Of a DNA stretch of 64,000 bases, positions 22,491 through 34,701 are shown piece by piece. The stretch lies in the NCBI RefSeq assembly GCF_036320965.1, contig NC_092240.1:7421001-7485000 (forward strand), in the 5' to 3' direction. Under the pieces are notes generated by a model. That model did not search any database. It was not told the origin of the DNA and saw nothing but the letters and a program-made list of their open reading frames with translations. This stretch comes from Panulirus ornatus. Lineage: Eukaryota > Arthropoda > Malacostraca > Decapoda > Palinuridae. Position numbers and translations under genes: made by a program. Positions within the stretch are counted from its first letter, which is position 1. Every line of letters starts with the position of its first letter.

Positions 22491-22818
22491 AGAGAGGTGG
22501 ACAGTCTTTCAGTCGCCAGCCCCCCCAAGTCAATCTGCTCCACTCGTTCCCTATCATTTTCCTCCCTGTTGTTCCCCCTCCTCCTCCTCCTTCCCCCAGT
22601 TTCCTCCACAGTGTCTTCCATTTTTAAAGAGCCTTCTTCATGGCCTCGATCCATCGCATTGTAGAACGTCCTGCTGGACGCCTTCCCTTCGGGCTTCCGA
22701 TCAAGCACTCTTTGGCATGTGTCGTGTGTCCATTCTTTATACAGAACCATACCACCTTAGTTATATCTCATGCAGATGTAAAGTTAAAGTTCAAATCCCC
22801 TCTTATCCTGCAGGTTCT

Positions 22819-22820
<2 letters not shown>
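22491..22820. other. Unique spacer
   Basis: Contains a short frame (22640 on) with weak, unproven resemblance to antisense of a retroelement. Nothing is supported. Confidence 0.4.

Positions 22821-22822
<2 letters not shown>

Positions 22823-22895
<73 letters not shown>
22823..22895. repeat. (TA)n tract
   Basis: About 72 bp of TA, 65 bp before the Jockey-like LINE remnant. Confidence 0.95.
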
Positions 22896-22902
<7 letters not shown>

Positions 22903-22959
22903 TGGAGACTTGTACTATCTTTCAAGTCTTTAAATCACTTTTCTATTTCCATTTTCTTA

Positions 22960-23870
22960 AGCACCATGGATCTCAGCGTTTTTTCTCTGTGGTCATCACT
23001 CCGCCACCTAACCAATGTGTGGTCGTCATCCCTTAAGAGACTTTAGCTCGCCCTTCTCTTGGCTTTGCTCATTCACTCACCTCCTTCATATCAAGCTTCG
23101 TCTCTGGCCCATTAGTCTCTGTAACTGTTGATGGATCCTAAGCTCCCTCTTCCCTTATCAAACAGTGGTGCCTCTCAGGGCCCTATCTTGTCTCCTCCTC
23201 TCTTATTACTTTATGCCAACGGTTTCCTATCTTCAACACGATAACTAAATGCATTCATTCAAGTCCACACCATCTTCCCTTGGCTGACCTGCGTCTCGTC
23301 ACAACTACTTCTACATACTTAAGACTCAGAATTTCTCAGTGAAGCAGACACAAAATTAAATTCAATGCCTCTAATACCCAATCTCTGCCCACCTCTCTTT
23401 CCAATATTCCCCGTCTCCATTGATGCCTCTTCAATTCAACAACTCGACGCAAGAAACACATCTCGTATCACCTCAACATCTGACCTCTCTTGGACACCCC
23501 CATACCACACAAATAGCCAAGTCTGCCTCCGAGAACCCAGGAGGTTTAGGTAAACACCACAAATTCTCCTCTTCTGAACACTTGCCGCTAAAGAATTGAT
23601 CCGTCGGTGTGTGGTGTACTGCGTCTCACATCTGCGGAGATCCTAGCTCCATAGAGCTTAACCAAGATGTCCAGAGCAATGCCAACCCACCAACTCATCT
23701 AGTCTTGACACGCCACATTTGCGCCTACGCTGCGGGAGTTGGCTTCCCGTTTCCCCTTTTTCCATGGATATCATTTTGGTCTCTGCTCCCGAGACCTGGC
23801 TCCTTGCGTGCCCTCCGCCATTAGCTAGACCGCGTAATACTTGGGCAAGCGACTGCGTCACATGATTAGC
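22960..23870 (+). pseudogene. Decayed Jockey-like LINE reverse transcriptase
   Basis: With frameshifts and stops, the plus strand follows the order of a Jockey-type reverse transcriptase. GASQGPILSPPLLLLYANG at 23167-23223 is the motif B region ([12 protein letters not shown] in the family). HSF followed by STPSS near 23255 sits where HSFADDSTLHSS is expected, so the catalytic Asp pair is lost. FNASNTQ at 23361, SDLSW at 23480 and YHFGLCSRDLAPCVPSAI at 23770-23825 match the C-terminal region. No intact frame exceeds about 80 codons. Family motifs are from memory. It is clearly a separate clade from the RTE-like copies. Confidence 0.75.
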
Positions 23871-24278
23871 GTGTGTGAGGAGGGGGGAGGGACGGACGCT
23901 GGCAAACACGAGGACGAGCCGCTGTGATGTCTTTCTTTCCCTAACGTACGCTCCGGCAGCGTTTGACTTCGATGTCCGCGGTGATGGGAGTGAAATGCCA
24001 TATGTGAGTGTGTGTGTCGTATGTCATGGCCAGAAAGAACAGGTGGAGAGATATACTTTCACTTTTGAGTGGGAGCGACTGGCTATTCCAGGAGTTGACT
24101 GAGGAGAGGGAGGGAGGGTGTATGTTTCTCTGGAATAAGCAGGTTAAGAAAAGTGGGGTTTGTCTTTGAGGAATGTATGTGAGGGAAATACTTGGAGAAA
24201 TGGTGTGATTTGTATGTGACATTTATTGATATGGAGAAAGTGTATGGGAGGGCTCAAAGAGATGCCTAGTGGAAGGTG

Positions 24279-24280
<2 letters not shown>
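23871..24280. other. Unique spacer
   Basis: No repeat or gene that I can support. A plus-strand stretch near 24050-24265 reads loosely like LINE-type coding sequence (a DIEKVYGR-like word at 24230-24250 recalls motif A), but it is too short and broken to call. Confidence 0.4.

Positions 24281-24281
<1 letters not shown>

Positions 24282-24321
<40 letters not shown>
24282..24321. repeat. (CA)n tract
   Basis: About 20 CA units. Confidence 0.97.
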
Positions 24322-24323
<2 letters not shown>

Positions 24324-25370
24324 GAAAGAGGACCAAATATGATCATTTTTCTATCCTTAAATTTTCGTTAAATCTTGAAAAAGGAAAGTGTCGGGGACAG
24401 AGAATTTGCGACTATATTAACACCAGATTATCATGCGCAATTACCTGTCCAAATCAATTCAAGAGTTATTAATGACACACAGATTTAGAACCTCATATGC
24501 ATATTTAGCATTATGAACAACACTAATGATGGGACGTTCAAAGAAATCTAAGTAATGACAGGAGTCGAAAAATGAAAAAAAAAAATTGTAATTTCTCTAT
24601 TTTAAGATAACGTCATGAAAAGGCTTAATTATTATATAAATAATCCTTGAACCTCTTGCAAGTCAGTATCGAGATGTGATAGGAAAGTAAATGATTCAGT
24701 AATTAATTCATACATGCAGGTGACAATGCCTCTCTATTAGAAGACGACTAACACAACTCACTATCCGAAATAATAAGGCTTTAAAATCTTAGTTCCTCAT
24801 TCATTATGGTGACCATGACCAACACAGTGATTCTGTAGAAAATCTTGAAAAAAAAGAGCGAAAAACGAATACAATGATTGACTTCTTTTTTAAACTTTTT
24901 AATTGAAATAACTTGGTGAAGGGATTTGGATCTTTTAATTCTCATCCTAATCTATGAATAGAGAAGGTCACCTACGTAAACGGATTATGACTAGTTAAGC
25001 AATTAAATGACCGTGTGTAATTACCCGCCATATTTTCCTTAGGTAAACAAACTTGTAACAGAGCCACATGTACGCTACTTACGATGCGATCTCAAACATA
25101 ACACATAAAATCTACTAAAGAAACGTTAAAGTTACAAGCAAAAGTTCGGAATCTTGGGCCAAAATATTTTTTGCTTCAAAATCAGAACAAAAATCCCGTG
25201 ACGTGTGGGTTAGTGTTGATGTCGACCGAGCGTTCTAAGACTGGCTGTCTTCTGCTGCCAACGAGAGGAAGGAGGGGAAGTTACGAAGTTGTACACTGGC
25301 TCCTATTTGGACACCCACTGCTTAATCCAGGAGCAACTGTGATGGTAGGAGTAGGTTGTAGACACCTTCC
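24322..25370. other. AT-rich unique DNA
   Basis: AT-rich to about 25.16 kb with TAATTA words like 6-10 kb, then more balanced. No gene was seen. Confidence 0.5.
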
Positions 25371-25371
25371 G

Positions 25372-25580
25372 CCCAGGGAAGTACTACCCTCCCGATCATA
25401 TATAGGTGAACCCATACATCAACCAAACCCCAGAATAGGATGAACACCTGGCGTGGGTACGGGCCGACCGACTGCCGTGTCTAAGAATCGAACCCAAATG
25501 GACCCAACCCCGAGTGGGACCTTCACCTTAAGACTTATGGTCAGTAACGCTAACCACTACATTACACCGGAAGGGGAGGG
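25372..25580 (-). mobile_element. tRNA-derived SINE, copy B
   Basis: On the minus strand: A-box-like TAGTGGTTAGCG (25548-25559), TTACTGACCATAAG, then B-box GGGTTCGATTCTT (25483-25495), then GACACGGCAGTCGGTCGGCC, GTGTTCATCC and TATGGGTTCACCTATA. Box order and sequence fit an internal Pol III promoter of tRNA origin; the spacing of about 50 bp between boxes is slightly long. A G-run (25570-25592) flanks the 5' end. Confidence 0.7.
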
Positions 25581-25989
25581 GGGGGGGGGGGGAGGAGGAG
25601 GATGGGTTTTAACATTCCTCCAGCCGCTGGGGCACCGCTACCAATCCTGCGTTATATCTCTTCCCGTAATCTTCATATTTATCGTCCAGGAAGCACCTCC
25701 CCTCCAGGGGAACACACGCGAGGCGCAGGCAGCCCCACGCCTGCATACCGACCCACACTCGAGTCTTGGAGGAGGAGTGTCCTTGTGTCCTTCAGAAGAG
25801 AAGCTCATCCTTTGCTCGCCTGTTCAGATTTTGCCTCGAAACCAAAGCCTTCCTCTCTCCTCCTCCTCCTCCCACCCTAACCATCTTGCAAGCAAGCATC
25901 GGTACAGAATAAATGTGACACTTCTGACCCTTTCCAGATGTTGCTTTACCTCTCAACCTCTTCTAATCTCCCGCTTCCTTCAGCTATCT

Positions 25990-26023
<34 letters not shown>

Positions 26024-26080
26024 CATCGGTAATGGCTTCCGTAAGGCAAGATCCACCGGTCGTACTCCTTTCCCTTACCT
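25581..26080. other. Spacer with G-run and (TC)n
   Basis: G-run, GGAGGAGG and a TCCTCC run near 25858-25872. (TC)n lies at 25994-26020. A 179-codon frame (25453-25992) crosses the SINE and has no recognisable domain. Confidence 0.5.
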
Positions 26081-26083
26081 TGT

Positions 26084-26232
26084 GTCATCATCATCATCAC
26101 CATCATCATCGTCAACATCACCATCATCATCATCATCATCATCACCATCATCATCGTCATCATCACCATCATCATCGTCATCATCACCATCATCGTCATT
26201 ATCATCACCATCATCGTCATCATCATCAATGA
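26084..26232. repeat. (CAT)n trinucleotide tract
   Basis: About 145 bp of CAT with CAC and CGT variants. Poly-His, poly-Ser and poly-Met frames are artefacts. Confidence 0.97.
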
Positions 26233-26540
26233 GAGACTACAGGGAAAGTCTACGTTGCTGTAACATCGAGACGTGTTGACGGCGTGTGGCACTGTGGAGT
26301 CTGATTTCCAATCTGCCCCCACCTCTTGCCTCTCCACCTTCGCTCTCTTCAGCCATATGTGGCCACCGTCTCTCTCTCACCCAACTCTCTCTCTCTCTCT
26401 CTCTCTCATTCAACATTGTTGGATCACACCTCTTCCTCTTCCCCTATCAAACAGCACCGTCCCTCGGCGTGATGTCTTGTCCTTTAAACTGATCTTCCTT
26501 TCTTTCAAATTCACTCCGATGACGACTCGACACAATCCTC

Positions 26541-26705
26541 CAGTTCGTTCCATTCCGTCCGTTCCATTCCGTCCGTTCCATTCCGTCGTCCCATTCCGTC
26601 CGTTCCAATCCGTCGTCCCATTCCGTCCGTTCCATTCCGTCCGTTCCATTCCGTCGTTCCATTCCGTCCGTTCCATTCCGTCGTTCCATTCCGTCCGTTC
26701 CATCT
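26541..26705. repeat. 13/14-bp minisatellite (CCGTCCGTTCCATT)
   Basis: About 12 units alternate CCGTCCGTTCCATT (14 bp) and CCGTCGTTCCATT (13 bp). The alternation keeps several frames open. Confidence 0.95.
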
Positions 26706-26976
26706 TATCATCTCTCGTTCGCTCGAGGTCATCTCTCGTCGCGACCTTCTCTTTTTTTTAAATTCAAGATTCTCGGACAGCATCTCCCAGCGGGGCAGAC
26801 GGAGCTGAGAGACGTGTAATGCCTTCCAAACCCAATCAATGTCTCTCCCATCTACCGTTTCTGAACGATCCCCAACACAGCTTTCCCCGCCTCCCTTAGT
26901 TCGTCAGTAATTCCCCTGAACACGATAACGACACATGATGGTACCACCACTGTAACAACTGTCTTACAAAACCACC

Positions 26977-26978
26977 TC

Positions 26979-27021
<43 letters not shown>
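26977..27021. repeat. (CT)n tract
   Basis: About 22 CT units. Confidence 0.95.
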
Positions 27022-27022
<1 letters not shown>

Positions 27023-27676
27023 CGACATGACATAAACAGTTCGCTGAATCTCAGAGAGAACATCTTCACAGTGAAGGGCTTACTCCGCTTGTACACAAGA
27101 CTGATCCATCCTTTGCACCGGTGCCAATGCTTCTCCCACACAACCGAGTGTGTCTGCCCTTGCGCTACAGACACTGTCGACAGACAGCAAAGCAATCATC
27201 AGGCTTGTTGATGTTTCCCCATCTCCCACCTCCCTCAATAACCTGACCTTAAAACTTGACCCCACTTGCCCCCTCCCCCCTCCCTCGCGACACAACACTG
27301 GTGGCCTGTCTTCCTCTACGATGGTATTCACTGGTGGGTTTATGATTCCTTAAGAAACCAGCTGGCCCGTGAGCTCCCGCCTTTCCCTACACCAGCCAGT
27401 CCACGGCGTCACGTGACTTAAACCCTTGTTGTCTTCGACGACCCAAAAGGCTGAGGGAGAAGGGGGTGGAGGGGATGTTGTGTTGTCATGCGTCTGTCTG
27501 TGGCCTCGTCTCAGCTGTGGCATTCTATGCCACCCCTTCTCATGTCTTCCTTAAAACCTAAAACTTGAACTCACTCCTCCCTTCCTCACCATACCCTTTC
27601 TACCTTAATTATTTTCTAAAATTCATGTTTTCCACTTGCTTAAAACTTATGAATCATAACTTTCCCGCCTCTCTCC

Positions 27677-27723
<47 letters not shown>

Positions 27724-28163
27724 CCTGTGCCAATAATGGCACCCCGAGCACACACACTCACACAGTCCTGGTGAATCTTTACACACACACACACACACAC
27801 ATACATACACACACATTCTTCTCTCTCCTTTCATACCGTCTTGAACCTTATTTTCATTTCACTGAATTTAAGGCTTGGCTTACGACGTCAAAGAAAATGG
27901 TATTCAGGATCGATACGATGGAATCAGTCAAACAAGGAGAAATCTAACTTCTAAATTCCAGATCCATTATATCTGCCAGATAAATAGCTCCATAGAACAG
28001 GAAATATTTAGCTTTTCCCCTGGGCAGAAAATGTACTGAACAACGTAATTATATGAATATAGAAACTTAACATAACGAATATTTTCTTTTTTTTCGTATT
28101 ATGAACATATTCACGTATTCTATCAATTATCATCACTGCTGACTTTAAAAGAACAACTTTACG

Positions 28164-28165
<2 letters not shown>
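27022..28165. other. Spacer with short (CA)n tracts
   Basis: (TC)n near 27670-27690 passes into (CA)n at 27691-27721; another CA run lies at 27780-27802. The rest is unique with no supported gene. Confidence 0.5.

Positions 28166-28167
<2 letters not shown>

Positions 28168-28222
<55 letters not shown>
28168..28222. repeat. (GT)n tract
   Basis: About 27 GT units, 50 bp before the 48-bp array. Confidence 0.97.
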
Positions 28223-28224
<2 letters not shown>

Positions 28225-28278
28225 ATAGCCTGGCACGGGCTCTTGGTCAATGACAGGTCATTCAAGGGAGCGCCATGG

Positions 28279-28566
28279 CTGACACTTGACACTGGTCAGG
28301 TACGGACACTGGCAGTGCCAATATGACTGACACTTGACACTGGTCAGGTACGGACACTGGCAGTGCCAATATGACTGACACTTGACACTGGTCAGGTACG
28401 GACACTGGCAGTGCCAATATGACTGACACTTGACACTGGTCAGGTACGGACACTGGCAGTGCCAATATGACTGACACTTGACACTGGTCAGGTACGGACA
28501 CTGGCAGTGCCAATATGACTGACACTTGACACTGGTCAGGTACGGACACTGGCAGTGCCAATATGT
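28279..28566. repeat. 48-bp tandem array, six near-identical copies
   Basis: The unit starts CTGACACTTGACACTGGTCA and ends CAATATGA. Six copies appear identical over their full length as far as I can see, apart from the array edges. Each contains the inverted repeat CACTG-G-CAGTG. 48 bp keeps two minus frames open for about 100 codons, with nothing protein-like. Confidence 0.97.
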
Positions 28567-28599
28567 ACACGCGACGGTGGCCTGTACTGGGCCTATTGT

Positions 28600-29190
28600 G
28601 TACATGTGTGTACAGTGTCAGGACTTGCCTCCTCTCAAATAACGTGAGTTAATCAATGTACTTACGAACATATATTCTTTATGATTAAACCTAAATTAAT
28701 CCTTTGTACTTACGATCATTTGTTCTTTATAATCAAACCTTATTAATCCATAATGACCCAGGGTAACCCGACTTGATTCTTATATCATTTCATCATTCGT
28801 CTCTGCTACAATCTTGCTCAGGTTTCCAGCTAGCTATGGTGCCTCATTGAAATAATAGCTTACTTGTATACTCGTATTTACATTATAATCATCAACTGGT
28901 GCTCTGGATTCCCGTCTTACTCCATCTCGTTATAACGTTCTGATTTATATTCTCTTCCCACACAAAACACACGGATGAAAATGGTCGTATCAAATACCAC
29001 ATCTAATTACGTGTATTATTTTCCCAAGAATGTCCATGTATGAGAGGCTAACCACACGCACTAACTATTGGCTCTAACCAGAGGCTCTAACTAAAGGCAC
29101 TAACCAGGGGCACTAACCAGAGGCACTAACATACACACACTGTCAAGGACCTGATTTCTTTCGCGTATCCAAGCTCTGTTTTGGCTGTGG
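28600..29190. other. AT-rich spacer with short CACTAACCAG repeat
   Basis: Unique DNA, then about five 12-15-bp units of the AGGCACTAACCAGAG type at 29050-29130. No gene was seen. Confidence 0.6.
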
Positions 29191-29194
29191 AGGT

Positions 29195-29197
<3 letters not shown>

Positions 29198-29276
<79 letters not shown>
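29198..29276. repeat. (GA)n tract
   Basis: About 39 GA units. Confidence 0.97.
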
Positions 29277-29278
<2 letters not shown>

Positions 29279-30215
29279 AAAAGACAATTCTAACATTCAT
29301 TCCAAACGTCTTCGGAGAAAAGCTGAATTTACCATAAACACCTCACCGTGTCGCCAAAAAAAAAAACCTTTACGATTCTGTCGCAAAAGCGTACAGCAGG
29401 AATAACGTGTTTGCTCAGGTCGGGCTGCATTAGGGACAATGGCCCGTGGATAGATAGGGCTTTGGGGCTGACGCAATAAAGATTGTGAGGACTGAGACAA
29501 TACGTCGTGGGGGGAGAGGAGGAGGAGGAGGAGGAGGAGGAGGAAGAGGACGCCCGGGGCTTAGGTTGGACAACCAGGACCACCGAATGGAACTGACTAC
29601 AGAGACGGAGAGGCTGGGTAAACACGTCGACGCCAGACTTGACTTCTCAAATTCACGAGAGCCAAGGAAGGACTGAAGACCCAGCGGGAGGTTGGGAGGC
29701 ACAAGAAACGCGCTCAGACGAGACTTGGTGACTGACTGGGTGGAGCACACCCGAGTACTTGAAGGAGGAGGAGGAGGAGGAGAAGGCACTGACTGACCAA
29801 CTGGCATTACGGGAGGAGGTGCTCATAGGCATCACGGGCCTCCCCCCCTCACAGGCCTAGTGGTCCTCAAGGACCTCAGGAGGAGAGGCTGAGAGTCTTC
29901 ACGGACCTCAGGAGTAGAGGCTAAGAGCCTATAAAATAACGAGCCCTCTTGGTCATGTGTTGTGGTGGTGTGAGGAGGGAACGAGCCTCTTGCTTATGTG
30001 TTGTCGTGTTGTGGTGGTGTGGTGATGAGGGAGGAGGAGGACGAGGGGCAGGATTGTGTCTACGGCCTAGACTAGGGTTGAAGCAGGGTGCAGACACGGG
30101 AGAGGGAGGGAGCTGTGGGGAGAGAGGGGCGCCTCTAACTATTCGAGGTTTATCTTAAGGGTTCAGAGCTTACGAGTCTACAAGGTAGATCAAATAAGAC
30201 AGAGTGACAAACCTC
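29277..30215. other. Spacer, purine-rich in parts
   Basis: (GGA)n at 29512-29545 and 29763-29783. A diverged ~36-bp direct repeat (GGACCTCAGGAG then GAGGCT) lies at 29865-29930. The short frames have no recognisable domains. Confidence 0.5.

Positions 30216-30217
<2 letters not shown>

Positions 30218-30308
<91 letters not shown>
30218..30308. repeat. (TA)n tract
   Basis: About 90 bp of TA. Confidence 0.97.
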
Positions 30309-30310
<2 letters not shown>

Positions 30311-30542
30311 CACTTAGCGCTAATGCATCAGGACAATCAAACCATTATTATATCTTATGAAGCTAATGTAAAATTGCGTACATTGATAAATATATTCATC
30401 GCACTATTTCAAACTAGGATTACATTAAAACAATCTATTTATTTGAGCCCTAAAATGCTTGAATTAATTTATTTATGGACTCCAGGATAATGGCTATATA
30501 AAATTCTGAAAACGTTGGAGTGATGAGTTATTTACACCGGCG

Positions 30543-30544
<2 letters not shown>

Positions 30545-30613
<69 letters not shown>
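30545..30613. repeat. (TA)n tract
   Basis: About 68 bp of TA. The 236 bp between it and the preceding TA tract is AT-rich and may be an unrecognised insertion bounded by TA on both sides. Confidence 0.95.
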
Positions 30614-30615
<2 letters not shown>

Positions 30616-30815
30616 ACCTGTATCCTCCTCCTGGTGCAGTATTGTGTGTGGTAACATGGCCAGGACCCGCCCACACAAACCCAGGCCCACATGAGCTTAA
30701 AACAAAGCCACACACACCCCACACACACCCACCCAAACCCACATCTCTTCGTCTCACAATAACAGAACGTATTCTGCATCATGCTACCCACCCTCTACCT
30801 CCATCATCTGTTCTG

Positions 30816-31384
30816 CACCACACTATACACCCCGTACCACACTATACACCCCGTGCCACACTATACACCCTGTACCACACCATACACCCCGTACCACACT
30901 ATACACCCCGTACCACACTATACACCCCGTACCACGCTATACACCCTGTAGCACACTATACACCCCGTGCCACACTATACAATCCTGTACCACACAATAC
31001 ACCCTGTGCCACATTATACACTCTGTACCACACTATACACCCTGGACCACACTATACACCCTGTACCACACTATACAATCCTGTACCACACTATACACCC
31101 TGTACCACACTATACACCCTATACCACACTATACACCCTGTACCACACTATACACCCTGTAGCACACTATACACCCTGTACCACACTATACAATCCTGTA
31201 CCACACTATACACCCCGCACCACACTATACACCCTGTACCACACAATACACCCTGTACCACACTATACACCCTGTACCACACTATACGCCCCACACCACA
31301 CTATACACCCCCCACCACATTTACACTTTGTACCACACTATACACCCCGCACCACACTATACACCCTGTGCCACACTAGACACT
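30816..31384. repeat. 19-bp minisatellite (CCACACTATACACCCTGTA)
   Basis: About 30 units of 19 bp with CCCCGTA, CCCTGTA and AATCCTGTA variants (the last is 20 bp). Since 19 is not a multiple of 3, the same Thr/Pro/His/Tyr words rotate through all forward frames, giving two overlapping long frames (255 and 202 codons) that are artefacts. Confidence 0.97.
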
Positions 31385-32283
31385 GTGTACATCATTCAGT
31401 CCATTGTCCAGCCTACGGCAAATCATTCGTCAATAGCACATCTCTTCATCAACCCATAATCACATCCATTTCAACACCAACCCATTTAAAAAAATGGGGG
31501 CGTTCACCACGAATGCAAAACACTCTCTTTCTTCACGTATATATAATTTTTTTTTTCACCAATAGGTTATCATGAATAGGCAACCACACAGTACATTCCA
31601 TAGACACTACACACACACACCCACACCACACACACACCACACACACACGGTACCTCCCTGGAGCCCGGCCACTACCAGCATGGGACGGAGCGCTCGCTCG
31701 CGCGGTGTGTGTGTGTGTGTGTGTGTGTGGGTGTGGGTGAGTTACCATCGTATGTTATCGGAGGATCGATTAGAATGATAATGTCCCGGGTCATGGGAAG
31801 TCTGACGGCGTTGGACAGTGTTTCAGACGCAGGTCCTGGGCGGAGGCTCCTAGCGGCTAACCCACATAACCATATGATCTTAGGGACACACTCACACACA
31901 CACACACACAACTCTACCGTAGGTAAGAGTTGATGATAAATAAAAGTCCTCTTTTCTTTTTTTCTTGAGGCGAATGAAGGAGAGAAAAGAGACTACAGAG
32001 ATTCTAAAGGAAGTGTAAAAGACCAGCCTTTTGCCTTTTGTTTCTTAAAAGAAAAAAAAAGGATGAAGGTTGAAGCTGTCGGGAAAGATAGGAGAAAGTA
32101 GACTTCCAAAGCTTAGCCGAGGAAGGAAAGAAATAGACTTCACAACGGTTAATCTTCGACTTGCTAACGGCCACATAGTAATCGTGTGACGTAGTCATTT
32201 GCCCAAGTGTTACGTGGTCTAGCTAATGGATGGAACACAAAAGCTGTCCGTTCTCGAGAACAGAGACCAAAACAACATCTATC

Positions 32284-32284
<1 letters not shown>
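31385..32284. other. Spacer with CA and GT runs
   Basis: CA-rich 31608-31648, (GT)n 31705-31737, (CA)n 31889-31910. No supported gene was seen. Confidence 0.5.

Positions 32285-32285
<1 letters not shown>

Positions 32286-32371
<86 letters not shown>
32286..32371. repeat. (TA)n tract
   Basis: About 86 bp of TA. It begins a composite of family X and LINE 3' UTR pieces. Confidence 0.97.
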
Positions 32372-32373
<2 letters not shown>

Positions 32374-32590
32374 GCTTTACTGTGCTCCGATGCCTGTGGG
32401 AACGTACCCATGTAAAAAGTCACCGTGGACGTGACTATACCATGGGAACGCAATCTCACCGAAGAACACCTTCATCTGAAGGAGTCCATCCTTTCCCTGC
32501 TACTGATTGTAGCGTACCTTTGAAGCTGCACGAACCTCTAGAGAAGGGGGGTCATGGGGTTATATAACCATATATAATTCAAAGTCAAGC
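32372..32590 (+). repeat. Dispersed repeat family X, best plus copy
   Basis: Contains CATCCTTTCCCTGCTACTGA, TTGTAGCGTACC, GAAGCTGCACGAACC and then GGGGTTATATAACCA. The same order occurs on the minus strand at 60.24-60.40 kb. No coding frame or Pol III boxes were recognised, so its class is unknown. Confidence 0.6.
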
Positions 32591-32599
32591 CCCACAGAC

Positions 32600-32730
32600 T
32601 ATTCCATGGTTTACCCTGATCACCTTATACTCCCTGGCTCAGCCAACCGCGCGTCGCCGCCCCCCGTATATCACGCCAATCTAGTTCATATACCGTCCTC
32701 TCTCTTTTGCATTCAGGACCCATGACACAC
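32600..32730 (-). mobile_element. RTE-like LINE 3' UTR fragment
   Basis: CCATGGTTTACCCTGATCAC, GGCTCAGCCAA, CCCCCCGTATATCACGCCAA and TTGCATTCAGGACCC track 48.96-49.09 kb with many substitutions. Confidence 0.6.
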
Positions 32731-32844
32731 ACACACCGACCAAAGCCATCGCGACTTCTACATCATCAGACATCCCCATCTTTGTCTTCAGAGATCACTA
32801 GTGACATGTTTACCCCCAACGCTACCCTAACATATTCTCTTCGC

Positions 32845-33035
32845 CCTTCACGTAGACTCCTCAACACACACTCCCTTCACTCACTCCGGAGACTCCTCAA
32901 CACACACACTCCCTTCACTCACTCCGGAGACTCCTCAACACACACTATCTTCACTCACTCCGGAGACTCCTCAACACACACTCCCATCACTCACTCTGGA
33001 GACTGCTCAACACACACTCCCATCACCCGCTCCGT
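32845..33035. repeat. ~34-38-bp minisatellite (CACTCACTCCGGAGACTCCT)
   Basis: About 5 units made of CACTCACTCCGGAGACTCCT plus CAACACACACTCCC. The TCCGGAGA core is partly palindromic. Confidence 0.9.
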
Positions 33036-33259
33036 AGTTCAATGCAGCCTCCATGGTCTTCCCCCTCTCCCCCGCTGCTGTGTCGTCTCCTCCCACGTAC
33101 CACAAGCTACCCCAAGAATGGCTCATGTCAATCCACGTATTTCCTACACGTGTAACACAATTAACAATTAGTGTAATATGCGTCAGTACCCAACCCGATA
33201 AAAATGATAATAATTCATCTTTGTTTATATCAAAGGAAACAAATGGGGAAGGAAAACAC

Positions 33260-33285
33260 ACACACACACACACACACGCACATAT

Positions 33286-33328
<43 letters not shown>
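33260..33328. repeat. (CA)n and (TA)n tract
   Basis: CA at 33257-33278, then TA at 33288-33328. Confidence 0.95.
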
Positions 33329-33329
<1 letters not shown>

Positions 33330-33795
33330 TATAAGATGTCACGTTCATATGGTATTATCTGATACTCGTCATGTCGTTTTCAAAGCAGTTATTTCACCAT
33401 AAATATCAACCATTTTCCTTACACACATTTCAACAATAATTCTATTCCATTTCACACTTCAAAGAAGTCACTCGGGTTTTGCAATTTAACGCGAAGAAAA
33501 TAAAATGAAAAAGCATTCTAATGTTTTCATTCTCCGTTCTGAATGATATAAACTTAATAGAGCGTTAGGCCATAAAACCAACAGGTTTATGATTCAATTA
33601 CTTAAGCGAAAGGTTTTAAACCAGATTACCTTTTTACCTCGCCTCCCATCCTATCCCTCTCCCTCCCCACCATAGAAATGACCTCTCAGCTCTGTTTCTG
33701 GCATGAAGCAAATGCATCACATTTTCTCACAGCGGATCCCATCTAAGAGCCAGCCCACAATATTGTGGTTACACACGGGTTGACCCGTGCCAGTC
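33329..33795. other. Unique AT-rich spacer
   Basis: Nothing recognised. Confidence 0.5.
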
Positions 33796-33797
33796 AT

Positions 33798-33969
33798 GGC
33801 ACACACACACACTCATATACACAGACAGAAAGATAGACAGACAGACAGACACACACACACACACAACACATACTCATATACACAGACAGAAAGATAGACA
33901 GACAGACAGACAGACACACACACACACACACACACACAACACATACTCATATACACAGACAGAAAGATA

Positions 33970-34018
<49 letters not shown>

Positions 34019-34033
34019 CACACACTCATATAC

Positions 34034-34072
<39 letters not shown>

Positions 34073-34108
34073 CACACACACACACACATATACACAGACA
34101 GAAAGATA

Positions 34109-34159
<51 letters not shown>

Positions 34160-34246
34160 ATATACACAGACAGATAGATAGACAGACACACACACACAAC
34201 ACACACTCATATACACAGACAGACAGACAGACACACACACACACAC
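33798..34246. repeat. Compound CA / CAGA array with higher-order units
   Basis: Blocks of (CA)n and (GACA)n are separated by the anchor CTCATATACACAGACAGA, present about six times at 33812-34225. Each anchor plus tails forms a unit of roughly 65-120 bp. Cys/Val/Leu/Ser frames on the minus strand are artefacts. Confidence 0.95.
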
Positions 34247-34700
34247 TACTTGTGCCAGTTAAGCCACTATACATTATCTTTCATACCTGAAGGTGTTCAA
34301 GATGGTTTAGGAGGCGAGTTATCACTGAGGCTGACGGCCTTAATGACCTGACCTCCCCTCCCACCACCCCCCAAGCAGTTAGTAGGTCTAAAAGCCCAAA
34401 TCACCAACAACCGGTCGTTAGGAGAATGTACATCGACAGAGGCCCATACTAAAAAAATAATTCGTATTTCCCTTTTAATTTCTGCAATGAAATCATACAA
34501 TACTCTTCACCGACTCGATATCTCTTTAAATACATAGTAATGCCAAAGTATTGTAATCACGGAGTCGACCCGTGTTCTACCACAACAACAACTTCAAACA
34601 CCCGATTGTTAATAGTTTTAATGTGTGACACACACACAAGACAACTGGACCAAGATGATCTCCAACACCATGACTATATTATTTCCCCAACGTAAACACT
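34247..34700. other. Unique spacer
   Basis: Nothing recognised. Confidence 0.5.
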
Positions 34701-34701
34701 G

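Noticed and set aside
22640..22790. Plus frame with an [18 protein letters not shown] stretch that recalled antisense retroelement peptides
   Set aside because: Too short and the resemblance is only a vague memory; a profile search would be needed.
28279..28566. CRISPR-like array
   Set aside because: Contiguous direct repeats with no unique spacers, in eukaryote-like DNA. The same applies to the 41-bp array at 43.2-44.0 kb.
30612..31575. Overlapping 255- and 202-codon Thr/Pro/His frames
   Set aside because: Artefacts of the 19-bp minisatellite, with the same words in shifted frames.
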